From assembly GCF_021023135.1 (NCBI RefSeq), contig NZ_PGFV01000001.1, positions 62,001 to 126,000 on the forward strand: a stretch of 64,000 nt of DNA, written 5' to 3'. Shown here one piece after another: positions 25,024 through 34,017 of this stretch. The notes under the pieces were generated by a model. That model was not told the origin of the DNA, ran no database searches, and was given only the letters and a program-made list of their open reading frames with translations. Every line of letters begins with the position of its first letter. The stretch's first letter is position 1. The stretch is from Brevibacterium sp. CCUG 69071 (lineage in GTDB: Bacteria; Actinomycetota; Actinomycetes; Actinomycetales; Brevibacteriaceae). The position numbers were made by a program, and so were the translations under genes.

Positions 25024-26061
25024 CTACTTGGTCAGAGCGTCGACATAGGCATCGAGGGCCTGCTCCGAGGACTTGGGTCCACCGAAGGTCCAGATGCCGG
25101 CCGGGAAGGCATAGGTGCGGTCATCCTTGACGGCGGGGATGTTCGCCCAGATGTCGTTCTTCTTCAGCAGCTCGACGTAGTCCTCGGATTCCGGATCCTC
25201 GGTGCCGGTGTAGAAGAAGTTCGCGTCGCCGACCTTCGAGATTCCCTCGATGTCGGTCTGGCCGAGTCCGTAGGCGGGGTCGACCTCGCCGTCCCAGACG
25301 TTGTTGAGTCCGAGTTCCTCGCCGAGTTCGCCGAACAGCGAGCCCTGGCCGAAGGGACGGATGGCGACGTTCGAGCCGTTGACCCAGCCGTCGAAGTAGA
25401 CGAAGTCCTTCGTCGGCAGATCGGCATCGGCGAGAGCCTTCTTCGACTCCTCGACCTTGGTGTCGAAGTCGGCGAGCACGGACTCGGCGCGCTCGGTCCG
25501 GCCGGTCGCCTCGGCGACGGTGGAGAACGTGTCCTTCATGTACTTAACGGGGTCCTTCCCGTCCGCGCCGGTCATGGCCATGACCGGAATGTCCTGCTCC
25601 TCGAGCTGCTTGAAGATCTTGTCATCGCGCGAGGTCGCCTCGATGATGACGAGGTCCGGGTCGGCCGAGAGGATGGTCTCGACGTTCGGTTCCTGGCGGG
25701 TGCCGACATCGGTGGTGTCCTCGGGCAGCTTCTCCGCGGTGTCCCACGTGGTGAAGCCCTTGGCGTCGGCCACGGCTGCCGGGTTGACGCACAGGGACAG
25801 CAGATCCTCGGTGTACTGCCATTCGAGCGAGACGACCTTCGCCGCCGGCTTGTCGAGGCTGATCTCCTCGCCCGTGTCATCGGTGAGCGTGACCGGGTCC
25901 TCGGAGGTCGCGGTCGAATCGTCGGCGCAGGACGTCGAGGCGGTCGACGTCTCGGCGTCCTGCGCTTCGGTGTCGGTGGTTCCGCAGCCGGCCAATGCCA
26001 AGGAGCAGATCGCCGTCGCCGAGGCGAGGGCGACGAGGGACTTTCGCGGCAGGGTTGTCAT
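25024..26061 (-). CDS. Iron-siderophore ABC transporter substrate-binding lipoprotein
   Basis: The 345-residue protein has signal peptide MTTLPRKSLVALASATAIC, lipobox LAGC (Cys26) and a FecB/FepB-like periplasmic-binding fold: AAKVVSLEWQYTEDLLSLC, DPDLVIIEATSRDD and a long linker helix TERAESVLADFDTKVEESKK. An unusual acidic Thr/Ser/Asp segment follows the lipobox. It presents a ferric siderophore to the FhuB-like permease. The 72-nt gap to the ATPase gene and shared strand suggest one operon under the iron box at 26960. Confidence 0.9.
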   Translation of the reverse strand: MTTLPRKSLVALASATAICSLALAGCGTTDTEAQDAETSTASTSCADDSTATSEDPVTLTDDTGEEISLDKPAAKVVSLEWQYTEDLLSLCVNPAAVADAKGFTTWDTAEKLPEDTTDVGTRQEPNVETILSADPDLVIIEATSRDDKIFKQLEEQDIPVMAMTGADGKDPVKYMKDTFSTVAEATGRTERAESVLADFDTKVEESKKALADADLPTKDFVYFDGWVNGSNVAIRPFGQGSLFGELGEELGLNNVWDGEVDPAYGLGQTDIEGISKVGDANFFYTGTEDPESEDYVELLKKNDIWANIPAVKDDRTYAFPAGIWTFGGPKSSEQALDAYVDALTK

Positions 26062-26133
26062 GGGCTGGGTTTCCTTCTGCTGAGCCGATCGGCGGATTCG
26101 CCGATCGGGATGGTGGTGTGGTTGGTGCCGTAG

Positions 26134-26958
26134 TCAGCGGGTCGCGGCTGCGCGGCGACGTCGCTTCGGAAGAGCCTCAACGCGGACGAGTCCGGTGTCC
26201 TCGTCGATTCGGGTGGTGATCGGCAGGCCGTAGACCTCGGTGAGGTCCTCGGCCGTGAAGACCTCCTCGCAGGTGCCCGCCGAGCGGATGCGCCCCTGTT
26301 CGAGGAGGACGACGTGATCGGCCACGGTGGCTGCATGGCCGAGGTCGTGAAGGACGACGCCGATCGCGGTGTCGTGGTCCTCGGCGAGTTCGCGCATGAG
26401 GTCGAGGATCTCGGCCTGGTAGCGCAGATCGAGGTGATTCGTCGGCTCGTCGAGCAGCAGGACGCCGGTGTCCTGGGCCAGGCAGGTCGCCAACCATACG
26501 CGCTGGAGCTCACCGCCGGAGAGCTGGTCGACCGGACGGTCGGCCATGCGGGCGGTGCCGGTGAGCTCGAGTGCCTGGTCGATGGAGGCGCGGTCGGCAT
26601 CGGTGAGTGCGGCGAATCGCTTGCGATGCGGGTGCCGACCGTAGGCGACGACCTCGCGGACGCTGACCCCCGACGGATGCGGCCGGGACTGTGAGAGCAG
26701 GGTGACGACGCGGGCGAACTCCTTGGCCGTCAGCGCAGAGGAGGGGGTGTCCGTGCCGTCGGCATGGATCGTCACCTCGCCGGTGGAGATGGGATGGAGG
26801 CGGGCGAGTGAGCGGAGCACGGTGGATTTGCCGCTGCCGTTGGGCCCGATGAGAGCCGTGACCCTGCCAGGAGTGATCGACAGGGAGACGTCGTGGACGA
26901 CCCGGGTGCGGTCGTAGCCGAGGTTGAGGTCGGTGGCGGTCAGAGCTGTCGCATTCAC
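26134..26958 (-). CDS. Iron-siderophore ABC transporter ATP-binding protein (FecE/FepC-like)
   Basis: Cytosolic ATPase of 274 residues with Walker A GPNGSGKST, signature LSGGELQRVWLATCL, Walker B VLLLDEPTNHLD and a VLHDLG switch. These are typical of FecE/FhuC ATPases. The start is GTG 26958. A -10-like TAGGCT lies 8 nt upstream inside the iron box and no Shine-Dalgarno sequence is seen, so a leaderless or nearly leaderless message is likely. It is the first gene of the iron-uptake operon. Confidence 0.92.
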   Translation of the reverse strand: MNATALTATDLNLGYDRTRVVHDVSLSITPGRVTALIGPNGSGKSTVLRSLARLHPISTGEVTIHADGTDTPSSALTAKEFARVVTLLSQSRPHPSGVSVREVVAYGRHPHRKRFAALTDADRASIDQALELTGTARMADRPVDQLSGGELQRVWLATCLAQDTGVLLLDEPTNHLDLRYQAEILDLMRELAEDHDTAIGVVLHDLGHAATVADHVVLLEQGRIRSAGTCEEVFTAEDLTEVYGLPITTRIDEDTGLVRVEALPKRRRRAAATR

Positions 26959-26959
26959 A

Positions 26960-26978
26960 GTTGATCAGCCTAACCTAA
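26960..26978 (-). promoter_or_regulatory. DtxR/IdeR-type iron box
   Basis: The 19 bp site matches the TTAGGTTAGSCTAACCTAA consensus at 15 positions by my count, with one half (CTAACCTAA, 26970-26978) perfect. It overlaps the probable -10 (26967-26972, minus strand) immediately upstream of the ATPase start, as expected for iron-dependent repression. The rest of the gap to 27227 holds no supported gene. Confidence 0.75.
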
Positions 26979-27227
26979 GTCTGCGGTTCGAGTCTCGCAC
27001 TTGAGATGTCGTATTCCTGCGGGGCGGGGGCTGAGTGAGTCTCGGACGGTCCGATCCGGCCATCTGCCCAGGTGGTGGCCAGCCCTGCGTGGTCACGGGC
27101 GACGTGGTCGGCCGTCGAGAACGCATCGCTGATGATGAACATCACATCTCGTGTCAGTGACGATCCGTAGGGTGGGCAGTCAATCATAGGATGGTGTCGA
27201 GGACGAGCCGAGGTCGAGGAGAAGCAG

Positions 27228-28361
27228 ATGAGGTTCATCGCCACGGGTGACTGGCAGCTGGGCATGACGGCGCACTATCTCAGTGCCGAAGCCCGTCCCC
27301 GGTTTCATCGCGCTCGCCTCGATGCGGTCAAGCGGATCGGACAGATCGCGGCAGAGCAATCGTGTGACTTCGTCCTCGTCTGCGGTGACGTCTTCGAAAC
27401 CAATCAGCTCGATCGGGCGATCATCGCCCGCACCTTCGAAGTCTTGGCCGCATTCACCGTGCCGGTCGTCCTGCTGCCGGGCAATCACGATCCCCTCGAC
27501 GCCGCCTCCATCTACGACTCCCCGGCCTTCACCTCCCGGCAGCCTGAGCACGTCCACGTGCTCCGTGACAGCGAACCCTTCGAGGTGAGCGAAGGCATCG
27601 AGGTCGTCGGTGCGCCCTGGTTCTCCAAGCGTCCGCAGACGGATCTCGTCGCCCAGGCGACGGAGAACCTCGCCGAGGTGGCCCCCGGGTCCGTGCGCAT
27701 CATCGCCGGCCACGGGGCGGTGAGTTCCCTCGACCCGGATCGAGAGTCGCTGGCCACGATCGATGAGACCGGGCTGAGGGCCTTGCTCCGGGAAGATCGG
27801 GCGCAGTTCGTCGCGCTCGGCGACCGGCACGCGAGCTACGAGGTCGACGACCGAATCTGGTACCCGGGAGCCCCGGAGGTGACCTCGCGACGGGAAGACG
27901 ATCCCGGCAACATCCTCCTCGTCGACATCGATGCCCAGACTCATGAGGCATCCGTCGAGAAGATCCACATCGGGCAGTGGTCCTATGTCGTCATCGAAGA
28001 GGACCTCAACTCGGAAGAGGATGTCGCCCAGTTGGAACAGCGCCTCTCGGACATTCCCGATAAGGACAGAACGGCCGTGTGGCTGGTCCTGCAGGGAACC
28101 CTGTCGACGGCCGCGAAGGCGCACCTCGATGACATCCTCGACCATGCCTCCGACCTGTTCGCGATGGTGTCCGAGTGGGGACGGCATACCGACATCGCCG
28201 TCATCGCCGCCGATGAGGATTTCGCGGGTCTGGGCCTGAGCGGATATCTCCAGTCCAGCCTCGATGAGCTGGCCGAAGAGGCTACCGGGGAGGACCCCTC
28301 GGCGTCGGTCGCCCAAGATGCGCTGGGCTTGCTCTACCGGTTTGCGAGGAGCGGATCATGA
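27228..28361 (+). CDS. SbcD/YhaO-like metallophosphoesterase (DNA repair exonuclease subunit)
   Basis: The 377-residue protein has the calcineurin-like phosphoesterase pattern: GDWQLG (7-12), CGDVFE (52-57), PGNHD (84-88), then AGHGAV and GDRHAS. In the first motif Gln10 stands where SbcD/Mre11 usually has a metal-binding histidine (DxH). The partner is the AAA ATPase gene that follows with an ATGA overlap, as in SbcDC and YhaON pairs that process DNA ends and hairpins. ATG 27228 follows GAGGAGA. A -10-like TAGGAT lies at 27188-27193. Confidence 0.85.
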   Translation: MRFIATGDWQLGMTAHYLSAEARPRFHRARLDAVKRIGQIAAEQSCDFVLVCGDVFETNQLDRAIIARTFEVLAAFTVPVVLLPGNHDPLDAASIYDSPAFTSRQPEHVHVLRDSEPFEVSEGIEVVGAPWFSKRPQTDLVAQATENLAEVAPGSVRIIAGHGAVSSLDPDRESLATIDETGLRALLREDRAQFVALGDRHASYEVDDRIWYPGAPEVTSRREDDPGNILLVDIDAQTHEASVEKIHIGQWSYVVIEEDLNSEEDVAQLEQRLSDIPDKDRTAVWLVLQGTLSTAAKAHLDDILDHASDLFAMVSEWGRHTDIAVIAADEDFAGLGLSGYLQSSLDELAEEATGEDPSASVAQDALGLLYRFARSGS

Positions 28362-31009
28362 AATTCCATTCCATCCACCTGCGCAGCTATCGGGGCATCG
28401 AGGACGCGCGAGTCGAATTCGCCGAAGGCGTGACCATCGTCGAAGGACCCAACGAGGTCGGCAAGTCCTCGATCCATGAGGCCATCACCCACCTGCGTGA
28501 GCACAAATCCAGCTCCCGCAAGGCCAGCATCAAAGAGACCCAACCGGTCGGAGTCGACGCCGGTCCCGAGGTCGAGCTGCACCTGAGCACGGGCGACTAC
28601 GAACTCAAGTACCGGAAGCGATGGATCAGGCAGCCCTTCACCGAGCTCAACGTCATCCGACCCCGTCCGGAGCAGCTGAGCAGCGATGACGCCCACGACC
28701 GTTTCCTGGCGATCCTTGCAGACACGGTCGACGTGGACCTGCTCGTCGCCCTCGACGTGGCACAGGGGGAGAGTCTCGCACAGGCGCCATTGGCCCAAAT
28801 CAAAGCCCTGCACAATGCCCTGAGCGAATCGGGCGCCGAGGTCGCCGATCACGACGACTTCCTCGAACGCATCGAAGCCGAATACTCAAAGCACTTCACG
28901 AAGTCCGGGAAGCAGACGGGGGAGTACAAGGACGCGAATGCCCAAGTCCCGATCGCCGAGGCCGCCTTCGACGAACTGCGCAAACGCAGCGAGGCGATGG
29001 ACGAACTCGTGGAGAACCATGCTCGAGCGAGTGCGCGGCTGGAATCGGTCCGCACGCAACTGAGTGAGGCGGTGGAGGAACGAGAAGCAGCGGAGGAATC
29101 AGCGCAGGCAGTCGCGGAGCTCAAGGCGGTGCTCGAAAGGGCCGAAGACAATGCGAAGACCGCCCACCGCGACGCCCAGATCGCCCGCGAGGCGCTGGAC
29201 CGTCGCACCACGCTCATCGGTGATGTCGCTGCCGCCGGTGAGACTGTGGCAGCGGTGGACAAGACGGTCACCGAACTGGAAGCCTCGCAGAGCGACAAGG
29301 ACGCCGAGGTCGATGGAGCCCAGAAGGCTCTCGACGCGGCCCAGACCGTGCTCGATGCCGCTCGAGCACGTGCGAAGAGAGCATCCAAGGCGGTGGCTCG
29401 GGCCCGCGCCCGAGCCGAACTCTCCGACCTCACCCGCCGTCTCGAGGCGATCCGCGAGCACGAGGAGAAGAGGAGCCGGGCGCAGGCGACGATCGGGTCG
29501 AACACGGTCACAGGCAAGGACGTCGAGAAGCTGAGTTCGCTCGAGACGGAAGTGCGGATCGCGGAGAATGCGAAGACCGCCGCCGCGGCGCAGATCGACG
29601 TCAGGCAGCTCGGAGACCAGCCGGTCAGCGTCGACGGATCCGATCTCGGCGAGGGGAGGACCGAGGAATTCGCGGCCGTCAAAGACGTCAGCATCCGAGT
29701 CGAGGGCATCACCGAGATCGCGGTGCGCCCCGGCGCCTCACCGGTCGAATTGGACCGAGCTCTGTCCTCGGCGAAACAGGAATTCGAAGCAGAGCTTGAC
29801 CGCCTCGGCGTCGAGACGGTGGCACAGGCGCGGGAACGATCCCACACACGCGCCGACGCCGAGGCTGTGGTGGCCGAGGCGAATTCCACGCTGGCTGTGC
29901 TGCTCGATTCCGAGAAGCGTGAAGACCTCGAAGCCAAATTGGCTCGCGCCCAGCAGCTCGCCGGCGTAGAAAGCTCCGATGGGGACGAAGGCGAGGTCGC
30001 TGACCACGCTGACCGCGGCGACAGCCCGGATGAGAGCGGCCTACGATTGGCGGATCTGGAGACAGCTGTTGCCGCTGCGGAGAAGGACACCGACGAGGCT
30101 CAGTCCGAAGTGGATGCCTCCCGTCTCCGCCTCGACCGCAGTCGCGCCTCCCGGGACGAGGCGCGAGTCGAAACGGTTCGAGCTCAGACCAGTCTGCAGG
30201 AGGCCCGGACTCAGCGCGATCGGCTGACGGCGAGCCTCGAGACTGCGCGTTCGGCAGAGTCCGATGAGGTGTTGCAAGCCGCGGTTGAAGCGGCCGACGC
30301 GAACGCGGCGAATGAGAGAGACGAAGTCGAGATGGCTCGGGCGTCCTATCAGGCAGCGGATCCGCAGACGCTGGAGATGCAGCTGCAGAATGTGCGCCAG
30401 CTCGTCGGCAGCAAGGAGACCCAGCGCGAAGAGGTCCGGCAGGAGGTCGATCGGCTTTCTGCTCTCATCGACGATCGGGCGAGCGAAGGCATCTACGACA
30501 GACTCAAGGCAGCCGAAGAGGAACTGGAGTCGGCCCAGAAGAAGCAGACGCGATTGGAACGGCAGGCCACGGCGATCGACCTGCTGCGCTCCACGGTGCT
30601 CAAGCACAAGGACGAAGCGCAGCGGAAGTACGTTGCTCCCTTCAAGGAGCAGATCGAGAAGCTCGGCCGACTCGTCTTCGGGCCGGGGCTCTCAGTGGAG
30701 GTCTCCGAGGATCTCGAGATCGTCTCCCGCACCCTGGGTGAGCAGACTGTTCCCTTCGAGTCGCTCTCCGGCGGGACGAGGGAGCAGCTGGCGCTGATCG
30801 GCCGACTCGCGGTCGCGACCCTTGTCGACGGGGACGCGGGGGCACCGGTGGTCCTCGATGACGCCTTCGGCTTCGCCGATGCCGAGCGCCTCAACGCGCT
30901 CAACGTCATCCTCAGCACCGTCGGTCAGAGCGCCCAGGTCATCCTGCTCACCTGCCAGCCCGACCGCTTCGCCCGCCTCGGCGGAGCGAAGACGGTGAGC
31001 CTGAGCTGA
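28358..31009 (+). CDS. SbcC/YhaN-like SMC-type ATPase (DNA repair)
   Basis: The 883-residue protein has an N-terminal half of an ABC ATPase (Walker A GPNEVGKSS, 30-38), then about 500 residues of Ala/Glu/Arg-rich coiled coil. The C-terminal half carries the signature LSGGTREQLALIGRLA and Walker B VVLDDAFGFAD. No CxxC zinc hook is evident at the coiled-coil apex, which makes it closer to YhaN/RecF-like proteins than to classical SbcC. It starts within the stop of the nuclease gene (ATGA), so the two are made together and probably form a complex. Confidence 0.88.
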   Translation: MKFHSIHLRSYRGIEDARVEFAEGVTIVEGPNEVGKSSIHEAITHLREHKSSSRKASIKETQPVGVDAGPEVELHLSTGDYELKYRKRWIRQPFTELNVIRPRPEQLSSDDAHDRFLAILADTVDVDLLVALDVAQGESLAQAPLAQIKALHNALSESGAEVADHDDFLERIEAEYSKHFTKSGKQTGEYKDANAQVPIAEAAFDELRKRSEAMDELVENHARASARLESVRTQLSEAVEEREAAEESAQAVAELKAVLERAEDNAKTAHRDAQIAREALDRRTTLIGDVAAAGETVAAVDKTVTELEASQSDKDAEVDGAQKALDAAQTVLDAARARAKRASKAVARARARAELSDLTRRLEAIREHEEKRSRAQATIGSNTVTGKDVEKLSSLETEVRIAENAKTAAAAQIDVRQLGDQPVSVDGSDLGEGRTEEFAAVKDVSIRVEGITEIAVRPGASPVELDRALSSAKQEFEAELDRLGVETVAQARERSHTRADAEAVVAEANSTLAVLLDSEKREDLEAKLARAQQLAGVESSDGDEGEVADHADRGDSPDESGLRLADLETAVAAAEKDTDEAQSEVDASRLRLDRSRASRDEARVETVRAQTSLQEARTQRDRLTASLETARSAESDEVLQAAVEAADANAANERDEVEMARASYQAADPQTLEMQLQNVRQLVGSKETQREEVRQEVDRLSALIDDRASEGIYDRLKAAEEELESAQKKQTRLERQATAIDLLRSTVLKHKDEAQRKYVAPFKEQIEKLGRLVFGPGLSVEVSEDLEIVSRTLGEQTVPFESLSGGTREQLALIGRLAVATLVDGDAGAPVVLDDAFGFADAERLNALNVILSTVGQSAQVILLTCQPDRFARLGGAKTVSLS

Positions 31010-31037
31010 CTGTCGACTGTCTGCTTTTCGACACAGT

Positions 31038-31721
31038 TCAGTCGAGGTACTGCAGGCCAGCCTTCTCCAGTGGCCCACGCATATCGTAGATGTCGAGACC
31101 CAGCTTTCCATCCATGAATTGCTGGCGTTTGGATTCTTCATTGTCTTCTCGTTTCTGCGCAGCGTCTGCGACCTCCGCAACTCGAGCACGGGGCACCACG
31201 ACAACCCCGTCGCGATCGGCGGCGACGACATCGCCGGGATGCACCAAGGCGTTTGCACAGATAACGGGGACATTGACTGAGCCGAGCGTTGCCTTGACTG
31301 TTCCCTTGGCGTTGATGGCACGAGAAAAGACCGGGAAGCCGAGTTCCTCGAGTTCGGCCGTGTCACGGCATCCCCCGTCTATCACCAAGCCGCGGCCGCC
31401 GCGGGCAATAAGCGAGGTAGCGAGGAGCTCGCCGAAGAAGCCGTCCTCGCTCTCGGTGGTGCATGCGGCGACGACGACATCCCCCTCTTGCACTTGTTCG
31501 GCTGCGACGTGCATCATCCAATTGTCGCCAGGTTGCAAGAGCACTGTCACCGCTGGGCCACACAACTCGGCGGTGGGGTAGATCGGTCGGATATAGGGTC
31601 TCATCAGACCCACGCGCCCCAGTGCCTCATGGACGGTGGCGACTCCGAACGCACTCAAACGCCTGACGTCTTCAGGATCGGGGCGAGCGATCTTCGTATG
31701 GACTTTGCCGAGGTCGAACAT
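31038..31721 (-). CDS. ligK: 4-carboxy-4-hydroxy-2-oxoadipate aldolase / oxaloacetate decarboxylase (RraA/HMG aldolase family)
   Basis: Cleaves 4-carboxy-4-hydroxy-2-oxoadipate to pyruvate and oxaloacetate, the last step of protocatechuate 4,5-cleavage and gallate pathways (LigK, GalC, ProA). The 227-residue product has the family GELLATSL motif (97-104) and the catalytic Arg-Asp pair in IDGGCRD (R119, D120). The length and C-terminal tail (MRGPLEKAGLQYLD) fit the aldolase rather than the shorter RNase E inhibitor RraA. It is the last gene of the operon. Function is supported by the neighbouring hydratase, tautomerase and lactonase genes. Confidence 0.85.
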   Translation of the reverse strand: MFDLGKVHTKIARPDPEDVRRLSAFGVATVHEALGRVGLMRPYIRPIYPTAELCGPAVTVLLQPGDNWMMHVAAEQVQEGDVVVAACTTESEDGFFGELLATSLIARGGRGLVIDGGCRDTAELEELGFPVFSRAINAKGTVKATLGSVNVPVICANALVHPGDVVAADRDGVVVVPRARVAEVADAAQKREDNEESKRQQFMDGKLGLDIYDMRGPLEKAGLQYLD

Positions 31722-31783
31722 GGTGACTTCCCTTGCTGCCGATGACCCTGAGGTGCTGACGGCGATATTGTGAGTGTTTTGGT

Positions 31784-32827
31784 CTAGACGTGCTGCGTCG
31801 ATGTTCGACGCGAGTATGAGGCAATTCGCGCCTCGAGCCGCGGGTAGACCCGCCGAGCATTGTGCTCGAAGATGTCCGCGCGCTCCTCTTTGTCCAAGTC
31901 GGCATTGTCGATATATCGGACAGTGTCGTCGAAATTGAAGCCCGTAGTCGGATCTACAGTCCTCACGGCTCCGATCATCTCCGAAGCGAAGAGAATGTTC
32001 TTGATGGGGATGACTGAAAGGAGCTCGTCGATCCCCGGCTGGTGATAGACACAGGTATCGAAGTACACGTTCCCGAGAATGTGCTGCTCAAGATCGGGCC
32101 TCCCGAGCGCCTGTGCCAGCCCGCGGAAACGTCCCCAATGATATGGGGCAGCACCACCGCCATGAGGTATGACGAGCCGGAGTTCGGGATATCTGCCGAA
32201 GAGGTCTCCCTCGATCAGCTGCATGACCGCAGTTGTGTCGGCATTGAGATAGTGGGCACCCGTCGTGTGAAACGCAGGATTGACGGATGTCGATACGTGG
32301 ACCATCCCCGGCAGTCCGTGCTCGATCATCTTTTCGTAGATCGGAAACCACGATTCGTCTGTCAGCGGGGGCGAGGTCCAATGGCCGCCGGAAGGGTCAG
32401 GATTGATGTTGAGTGCCACTACGTCATGCTCATTTACGCACCGGTCGATCTCCTCAATGCAGCTGGCAGGATCGGCGCCGGGGGACTGGGGGAGCATAAT
32501 CGCCGGGGCAAACCGGTCAGGGTACAGACGAGACACTCGCGAACATAGGTCGTTGCATATACGTGCCCAGGCGCTGGATGCCGAGAAGTCACCGAGGTGG
32601 TGAGCCATGAATGACGCGCGGGGAGAGAAGACTGTCAGGTCTATTCCGCGCTCGTCCATCAGCTTCAGCTGATTGCCCTCAAGAGATTCTCTAATCTCGT
32701 CATCGCTGATCTCAGGTCCGCTCGCGTGTGGCATCGGCCCATTGTCAAGCGAGGCTATCTGGTCATCCCTCCAATCACCGAGCGGAGATGGCGCAGTTGT
32801 GTAGTGTCCGTGGCAGTCGATGATCAA
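31784..32827 (-). CDS. ligJ: 4-oxalomesaconate hydratase (amidohydrolase family, LigJ-like)
   Basis: Hydrates 4-oxalomesaconate to 4-carboxy-4-hydroxy-2-oxoadipate. The 347-residue product opens with IIDCHGHYTTAP, the typical LigJ N-terminus containing the HxH metal motif (H6, H8). It has PGMVHVSTSVNPAF with a further histidine, and VIPHGGGAAPYHWGRF. Its start is TTG 32827, overlapping the upstream stop as TTGA. No ATG is available at the conserved N-terminus, so the rare start is convincing. The gap to ligK is 62 nt. Confidence 0.85.
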   Translation of the reverse strand: MIIDCHGHYTTAPSPLGDWRDDQIASLDNGPMPHASGPEISDDEIRESLEGNQLKLMDERGIDLTVFSPRASFMAHHLGDFSASSAWARICNDLCSRVSRLYPDRFAPAIMLPQSPGADPASCIEEIDRCVNEHDVVALNINPDPSGGHWTSPPLTDESWFPIYEKMIEHGLPGMVHVSTSVNPAFHTTGAHYLNADTTAVMQLIEGDLFGRYPELRLVIPHGGGAAPYHWGRFRGLAQALGRPDLEQHILGNVYFDTCVYHQPGIDELLSVIPIKNILFASEMIGAVRTVDPTTGFNFDDTVRYIDNADLDKEERADIFEHNARRVYPRLEARIASYSRRTSTQHV

Positions 32828-34017
32828 CTATGTGTTCTTTCTATGCGGCTATCTGACGTGCTGTGCTCCGGAGCCCAGACTTGTTTGGGGACCAGGACCT
32901 GACCCGCCATGATCATGCGAGCTGTTCTGGTCAGCCCGGCCCGAATGATGTGGCCCTCGTGGATGTGGAGGTCGACCGGAAATACTCCGCTGGGATGCTC
33001 GATCTCAAGAGTGCGTTGATCCCCGTCTCCTGAGTCGGCAAGCGGATGAGCAATGGTTCCGTCCATGCAAGCAGCAGTTGCCACTGTCAGTGCCGCTAGG
33101 ACCCCGATCGATTGGTGAACTGTGCGTGGAATGAAGCTCCTCGTCGCGATGGCGCCGCCCTGCGTAGGCGGCGAGAGAAGGGTCATCTTCGGGTAGTTTT
33201 TGTCCTTCACATCGCCGAGGCCCATCATTCGACCTGCTTCGAGCCGAAGGTGCTCGATCTTTTCCCCAAGGTCGTTGGACGTCATGAGTTCGTCAGGAGT
33301 CTCTGTGCCGTCGACCCCGAGGTCGCGAGCCCGCAGCAAGACCAGTGGTTGGCCGTTGTCAATCATTGTGCCTTCGATACTGTCGCCGCTCGGAAGGTTG
33401 AGAGAGTCGATCGGCCTACCAGTCGGCAACAGGCCCGGCGCTATTGAACCCGCAGTATTGACGAACATGATCGATATTGGACTCGACCCCCCACTGACAC
33501 CATCGATTTCAGTAGATCCGTCATAGCTGACTGTTCGTCGATCATCACCGGGAATTTGAGGCGTTCGGATCGAGATGGTGGCAATGAGGCCCGTGTTGGT
33601 GGTTCTTACGGTGACTTCTGTTGTGTCCGAGCTCGGAACGATAAGCCCTGTCTCGACAGCAAATGGGGCGACCGCGGCGAGCATGTTCCCGCAGTTGGCG
33701 GTGGTCTGTACCGACGAGGCGTCGGGTTGCAGCTGCGCGAATTCGAAATCGAGATCTACTTCTGGAAGCGGCGATTGGGAGACGATGCCTACTTTGCTTG
33801 TCAGTGAGTTCCCGCCCCCGATCCCGTCGACCTGGAGCGGATGGGGACTGCCCATCACAGACAGAAGAATCTGATCGCGTTTCTCGACATCGGCAGGTAG
33901 ATCGGGCCCGAGGAAGAAGGCCCCCCTGGAAGTGCCTCCGCGCATCAGGCACATCCGGAGCGCAGTCTGGTCGCTTCGAGATGTGAAGAGTTGACGCGCG
34001 TTGTCAGTTGGATTCAT
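32824..34017 (-). CDS. galD: 4-oxalomesaconate tautomerase (PrpF family, GalD/LigU-like)
   Basis: PrpF-family isomerase that interconverts keto and enol or double-bond isomers of 4-oxalomesaconate ahead of the hydratase. The 397-residue product has the PrpF start LRMCLMRGGTSRGAFF, the VDGIGGGNSLTSKVGIV segment and the cysteine motif QTTANCGNML; a second block is MSTPTQGGA-like (here LLSPPTQGGA). PrpF proteins also act on aconitate in propionate degradation, but no propionate genes are near and the context favours the oxalomesaconate role. Both ends overlap neighbours by 4 nt, so synthesis is coupled. Confidence 0.8.
   Translation of the reverse strand: MNPTDNARQLFTSRSDQTALRMCLMRGGTSRGAFFLGPDLPADVEKRDQILLSVMGSPHPLQVDGIGGGNSLTSKVGIVSQSPLPEVDLDFEFAQLQPDASSVQTTANCGNMLAAVAPFAVETGLIVPSSDTTEVTVRTTNTGLIATISIRTPQIPGDDRRTVSYDGSTEIDGVSGGSSPISIMFVNTAGSIAPGLLPTGRPIDSLNLPSGDSIEGTMIDNGQPLVLLRARDLGVDGTETPDELMTSNDLGEKIEHLRLEAGRMMGLGDVKDKNYPKMTLLSPPTQGGAIATRSFIPRTVHQSIGVLAALTVATAACMDGTIAHPLADSGDGDQRTLEIEHPSGVFPVDLHIHEGHIIRAGLTRTARMIMAGQVLVPKQVWAPEHSTSDSRIERTHS

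Noticed and set aside
26975-27188. Possible 70-codon minus-strand gene upstream of the iron box
   Set aside because: No Shine-Dalgarno sequence, no recognisable features, and the frame runs through the iron-box region.
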